From Prosapia bicincta (Eukaryota; Arthropoda; Insecta; Hemiptera; Cercopidae), in assembly GCA_036971475.1 (NCBI GenBank), contig JBAIZL010000008.1, positions 5,154,001 to 5,218,000 of the forward strand: 64,000 bases of DNA. Direction: 5' to 3'. This document shows, one piece after another, positions 62,611 through 64,000 of the stretch. Position numbers and translations under genes: made by a program. The notes under the pieces are model-generated. The model worked only from the letters and a program-made list of their open reading frames with translations, ran no database searches and was not told the DNA's origin. Position 1 is the first letter of the stretch; every line of letters begins with the position of its first letter.

Positions 62611-64000
62611 CTATTGCTGAGATGCAGAGCCATGTTAATTTCTGAAAGAAAATTTTACTACATTTAAAATATTAATGCAAGTACTTAGGAGTTGAAGTTG
62701 TGTTATATATTCCTGTTATATGAAAGTAGGTTCTTGTTGCCCATGCCTTATTAGATCCACCCAAAACATAACTTCTTTATTATATTTACAATGTTATGTT
62801 GAAAATTGTCAAGAATAGATCTAAATCTATTTAGGTTGGACTGGAATAATGTAACAGTGTATAATAAAATTGTACTATTATGATAAATAAAAACTGTTTG
62901 CAAATACATAACTATAAAAATAATAGATACAATGGTCAAATTCTACTGCGACTACTGCTATAATGTTCTGAAATTCTAAGACAATTCGTTTATTTTAAAT
63001 CTAATATGTATTTATTATTTCAAAATAAATCTACAAGATTAAAAGATTATAGCCAAAGATTTAAATTTTTTCCAAGTACATTAGTTAATTCAACAGAAAT
63101 TTCAAGTAAACAAAGTACTTCCTTCAAACAAAAGATATAGAAAGGAAAGAAACTGTGCCTCTGATTAATATGATTGATACGCAATACATGAATTAGCTTT
63201 ACTTAGGCCTAAGGAACAGAAAATTATGTGTGTGTTCTTTAAACAAATGTTTTTTTTTTAATAAATTACTCAATGTAAGTTAATGTAGCTTGTTTATGTT
63301 AGGTCAAGCAAGCCCCTTTAAAATATTATAAAACTAAATTTATTCACTCAAAAATGGTAATTTCATCATTTGGTTAAATCGTCAAATATTGCTTTTAAGA
63401 CTGTGTGCATTAATTTGTTTTTTTTTAAATTCATATTTAATTTGGTTCAAAATTATAAAAAAAATTTTTTTTTACTAACTTTGTTGTATTTCACACATTG
63501 ATGCATAAGTGTAAAACATAAGTTGAATTGCATAGTTTTGGCTCTCAAAAACCATATGTTTGTTTTTGCTTTATATCTATACAAATTTAGTTCCAGATAT
63601 TACAAAACTATTTTTAGGCCCAAGTAAAGTAATCTTAAAATGGATGAGTAAGGTATTTTCACATATCTTATCTAAAGGTGTACTTTATACATACTTTATA
63701 TTGTAATATACTGGCAATTTTATTTAAAACAATTATGTTCCATTTAAAGCTAATGTTTGTTTTTAATACTTGTGTTGAACTTGCTTGAGAACAGAAAAAT
63801 TTCTATAAAAATCCAACAAAACTAGCAACTACAAAAAATAAAACATAAATAACCCACCAAGTCAGACTTTACTAATTCGTAATATATTAAAAACAGTAAA
63901 AAAATAGCCAATGCTTCACTCAGTGGGAGTTTGTATACAACATTTATTGTACCACATCATCGCCATCCCAACGTTTGTAAGAGTATTACACAATCTACAT
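62611..64000. other. Intergenic, nothing recognised
   Basis: AT-rich to the window end; no gene, RNA or repeat identified. Confidence 0.4.

Overview
The window is AT-rich animal nuclear DNA, most probably from an insect; the species cannot be read from it. One protein-coding gene is well supported: the 3' part of a BRWD3/PHIP-family gene on the + strand. Thirteen exons (2554-40875) join in frame with GT/AG introns into 889 codons plus a stop. They encode the stretch after the WD40 repeats: a serine-rich linker, the cryptic Tudor region, two bromodomains and an acidic/basic tail. The WD40 part lies upstream of the window. No second host gene was found; 41-64 kb looks intergenic or intronic.

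The rest is mostly introns and intergenic DNA filled with transposable elements. 1-951: internally deleted Penelope-like element (PLE), family A. 4.8-7.4 kb: interspersed repeat, pogo-type MITE and a mariner. 8.1-8.7 kb: tandem repeat. 9.9-12.5 kb: repeat copy, IS630/mariner-like element, hAT derivative and a minisatellite. 16.4-20.5 kb: decayed non-LTR retrotransposon. 22.6-23.1 kb: piggyBac remnant. 23.9-25.8 kb: PLE family B with a 14-bp target-site duplication (TSD) and a nested 340-bp foldback, also with a 14-bp TSD. 26.3-27.7 kb: near-intact mariner. 28.7-29.1 kb: second foldback. 29-33.4 kb: pogo-like remnants. 35.0-39.4 kb: dense PLE cluster (families A and C) in the intron before the last exons. 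46.5-49.9 kb: nested foldbacks, a repeat copy and a MITE. 52.5-53.3 kb: IS630/mariner-like element. 56-58 kb: tandem duplication and PLE ends. 60.6-62.6 kb: the longest family A PLE, on the minus strand.

The most interesting signal is a set of small self-cleaving-RNA-like folds at PLE ends. At least four distinct sequences (4495-4537, 25685-25737, 35039-35087, 37802-37845) form the same type I hammerhead layout. Stems I and II differ in sequence between families but stay paired, and each fold has one extra nucleotide between the CUGANGA-like box and stem II. In family C the ORF stop codon lies inside stem I. The same terminal repeats are repeatedly arranged head to head as long foldbacks beside or inside (TA)n tracts. 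The family A terminal repeat also carries a 24-nt cassette flanked by consensus splice sites, and two copies lie in sense in BRWD3 introns. Hammerheads in PLEs are known; the extra nucleotide, the paired 3/8 core change, the stop-codon overlap and the foldback habit deserve checking.
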